A stretch of 5,689 nt of DNA from Prevotellaceae bacterium (GTDB lineage Bacteria > Bacteroidota > Bacteroidia > Bacteroidales > UBA932), in NCBI GenBank assembly GCA_031273485.1, contig JAISRS010000113.1, forward strand, positions 1 to 5,689, read 5' to 3'. Below, piece after piece: positions 5,018 through 5,689 of this stretch. Below the pieces are notes generated by a model. That model saw only the letters and a program-made list of their open reading frames with translations. It was not told where the DNA came from and did not search any database. Position 1 is the stretch's first letter, and every line of letters starts with the position of its first letter. The position numbers and the translations under genes were made by a program.

Positions 5018-5689
5018 TTATTTTTCTTCGGGATGTTCGTTATTGAGATTTTTAAGAAAAACCGATTCTATTTTTGTCTGGAACTCGTATTTCGGATTAA
5101 ATGCAATAAATATGATTACAAGTATTGAAACAAGTATGAGTATAAATTTAAACTGGGGGAACAGAGGCGTCAGTACCGACAATATTAATATGACGCATAT
5201 TATTTTGGGAATTAAATTCAGAGGTAAAAGTATTAATTTGTTATAATTATTGCTCATCAGTAAATTTAAATAAATTGAGGCGGCATCGTGTCGTCTTCTT
5301 ATTATTCCGTACAAAAACGGCGACATGAAGATTATTGAGATTATTGCGCCTGAAATGATTCCCCAGATATTGGGGATATGGGATGTGATGAACGGAATTA
5401 TGAGTGTTCTTGACAGGATGAGGACGGCAATTGACAGGATGGTATATATCAGTACGGGTGTAAATAATTTCTGGAGCAGCATACTCCATTCATTTGCAAC
5501 AGCTGCATTGCGTTTGCCCACGGCGTATCCGGTGACGAGTTTATTCCATTTTTTTGGTATCAGTTTTTCCACTTTATAGTAAACCGTGTCCGAATAGCGA
5601 ATGCTGTAGGGGGTTGTAAATGTCGTGATAACCGATACGGCAACAATAACGGGATAGATAAAGTCGCTGATTACTCCAAGCTGAATGCC
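5018..5689 (-). CDS. Cation:proton antiporter, C-terminal part (partial, runs off right edge)
   Basis: The frame is open from the right edge to the TAA at 5020-5018, giving the last 223 residues of a membrane protein. An in-frame GTG at 5572 is internal, because 39 further codons upstream continue without a stop and keep membrane-protein character. Hydrophobic segments lie near residues 9-28 (FIYPVIVAVSVITTFTTPYS), 76-93, 108-132, 155-177 and 179-197 of the fragment. The first segment, ending V-I-T-T-F-T-T-P-Y, is typical of the last core helices of monovalent cation/H+ antiporters of the CPA2/Kef-like type in Bacteroidota. Such proteins exchange Na+ or K+ for H+ across the inner membrane for pH and ion balance. 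The charged tail ends soon after IESVFLKNLN, with no TrkA_C-like domain visible after it. The ion and the N-terminal part cannot be judged. The region is AT-rich and probably unrelated to the sugar genes downstream. Confidence 0.72.
   Translation of the reverse strand, partial: GIQLGVISDFIYPVIVAVSVITTFTTPYSIRYSDTVYYKVEKLIPKKWNKLVTGYAVGKRNAAVANEWSMLLQKLFTPVLIYTILSIAVLILSRTLIIPFITSHIPNIWGIISGAIISIIFMSPFLYGIIRRRHDAASIYLNLLMSNNYNKLILLPLNLIPKIICVILILSVLTPLFPQFKFILILVSILVIIFIAFNPKYEFQTKIESVFLKNLNNEHPEEK

Noticed and set aside
4713..5246. Plus-strand open frame of 177 codons
   Set aside because: It spans the start of the reductase, its promoter gap and the antiporter end on the opposite strand, and its translation has no recognisable domain; the minus-strand genes explain the sequence much better.

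Overview
The window comes from a member of the Bacteroidota, probably Bacteroidales; I cannot name the genus. Three signs point there. Upstream of the genes are promoters of the Bacteroidota type (a TAnnTTTG -7 box, with TTTG about 17-19 bp further up where visible) instead of TTGACA/TATAAT. The intergenic DNA is AT-rich and filled with short tandem words such as NCACGAATT and GTAATTN, and there are no strong Shine-Dalgarno sequences. Every gene lies on the minus strand, so transcription runs from right to left.

Layout in transcription order. At the right edge (5689-5018) is the C-terminal 223 codons of a polytopic cation:proton antiporter. After a 131-bp gap with a good promoter comes an aldo/keto reductase (4886-3954) that strongly resembles plant L-galactose dehydrogenase. 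Sixteen bases later an amidohydrolase-family lactonase starts (3937-3011). Then there is a gap of about 350 bp full of repeats, followed by a zinc-dependent, NAD-type medium-chain dehydrogenase (2663-1641). A perfect 13-bp hairpin and a new promoter separate this from a PLP-dependent trans-sulfuration-family enzyme (1467-289). A further AT-rich gap leads to the first 15 codons of rpmB, ribosomal protein L28, at the left edge (45-1).

The three central genes form a coherent pathway. The reductase would oxidise L-galactose (or the related L-fucose) to the 1,5-lactone, the amidohydrolase would hydrolyse the lactone to L-galactonate, and the zinc dehydrogenase would oxidise L-galactonate to D-tagaturonate, which enters hexuronate catabolism. 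From memory, this enzyme combination was described in the gut bacterium Bacteroides vulgatus, so the pathway is rare but not new. What is unusual here is that the third gene is cut off from the first two by a block of intergenic repeats, that the three genes look richer in GC than their neighbours, and that no sugar transporter is present in the window. I see no tRNA, rRNA, CRISPR array, transposase or phage gene.
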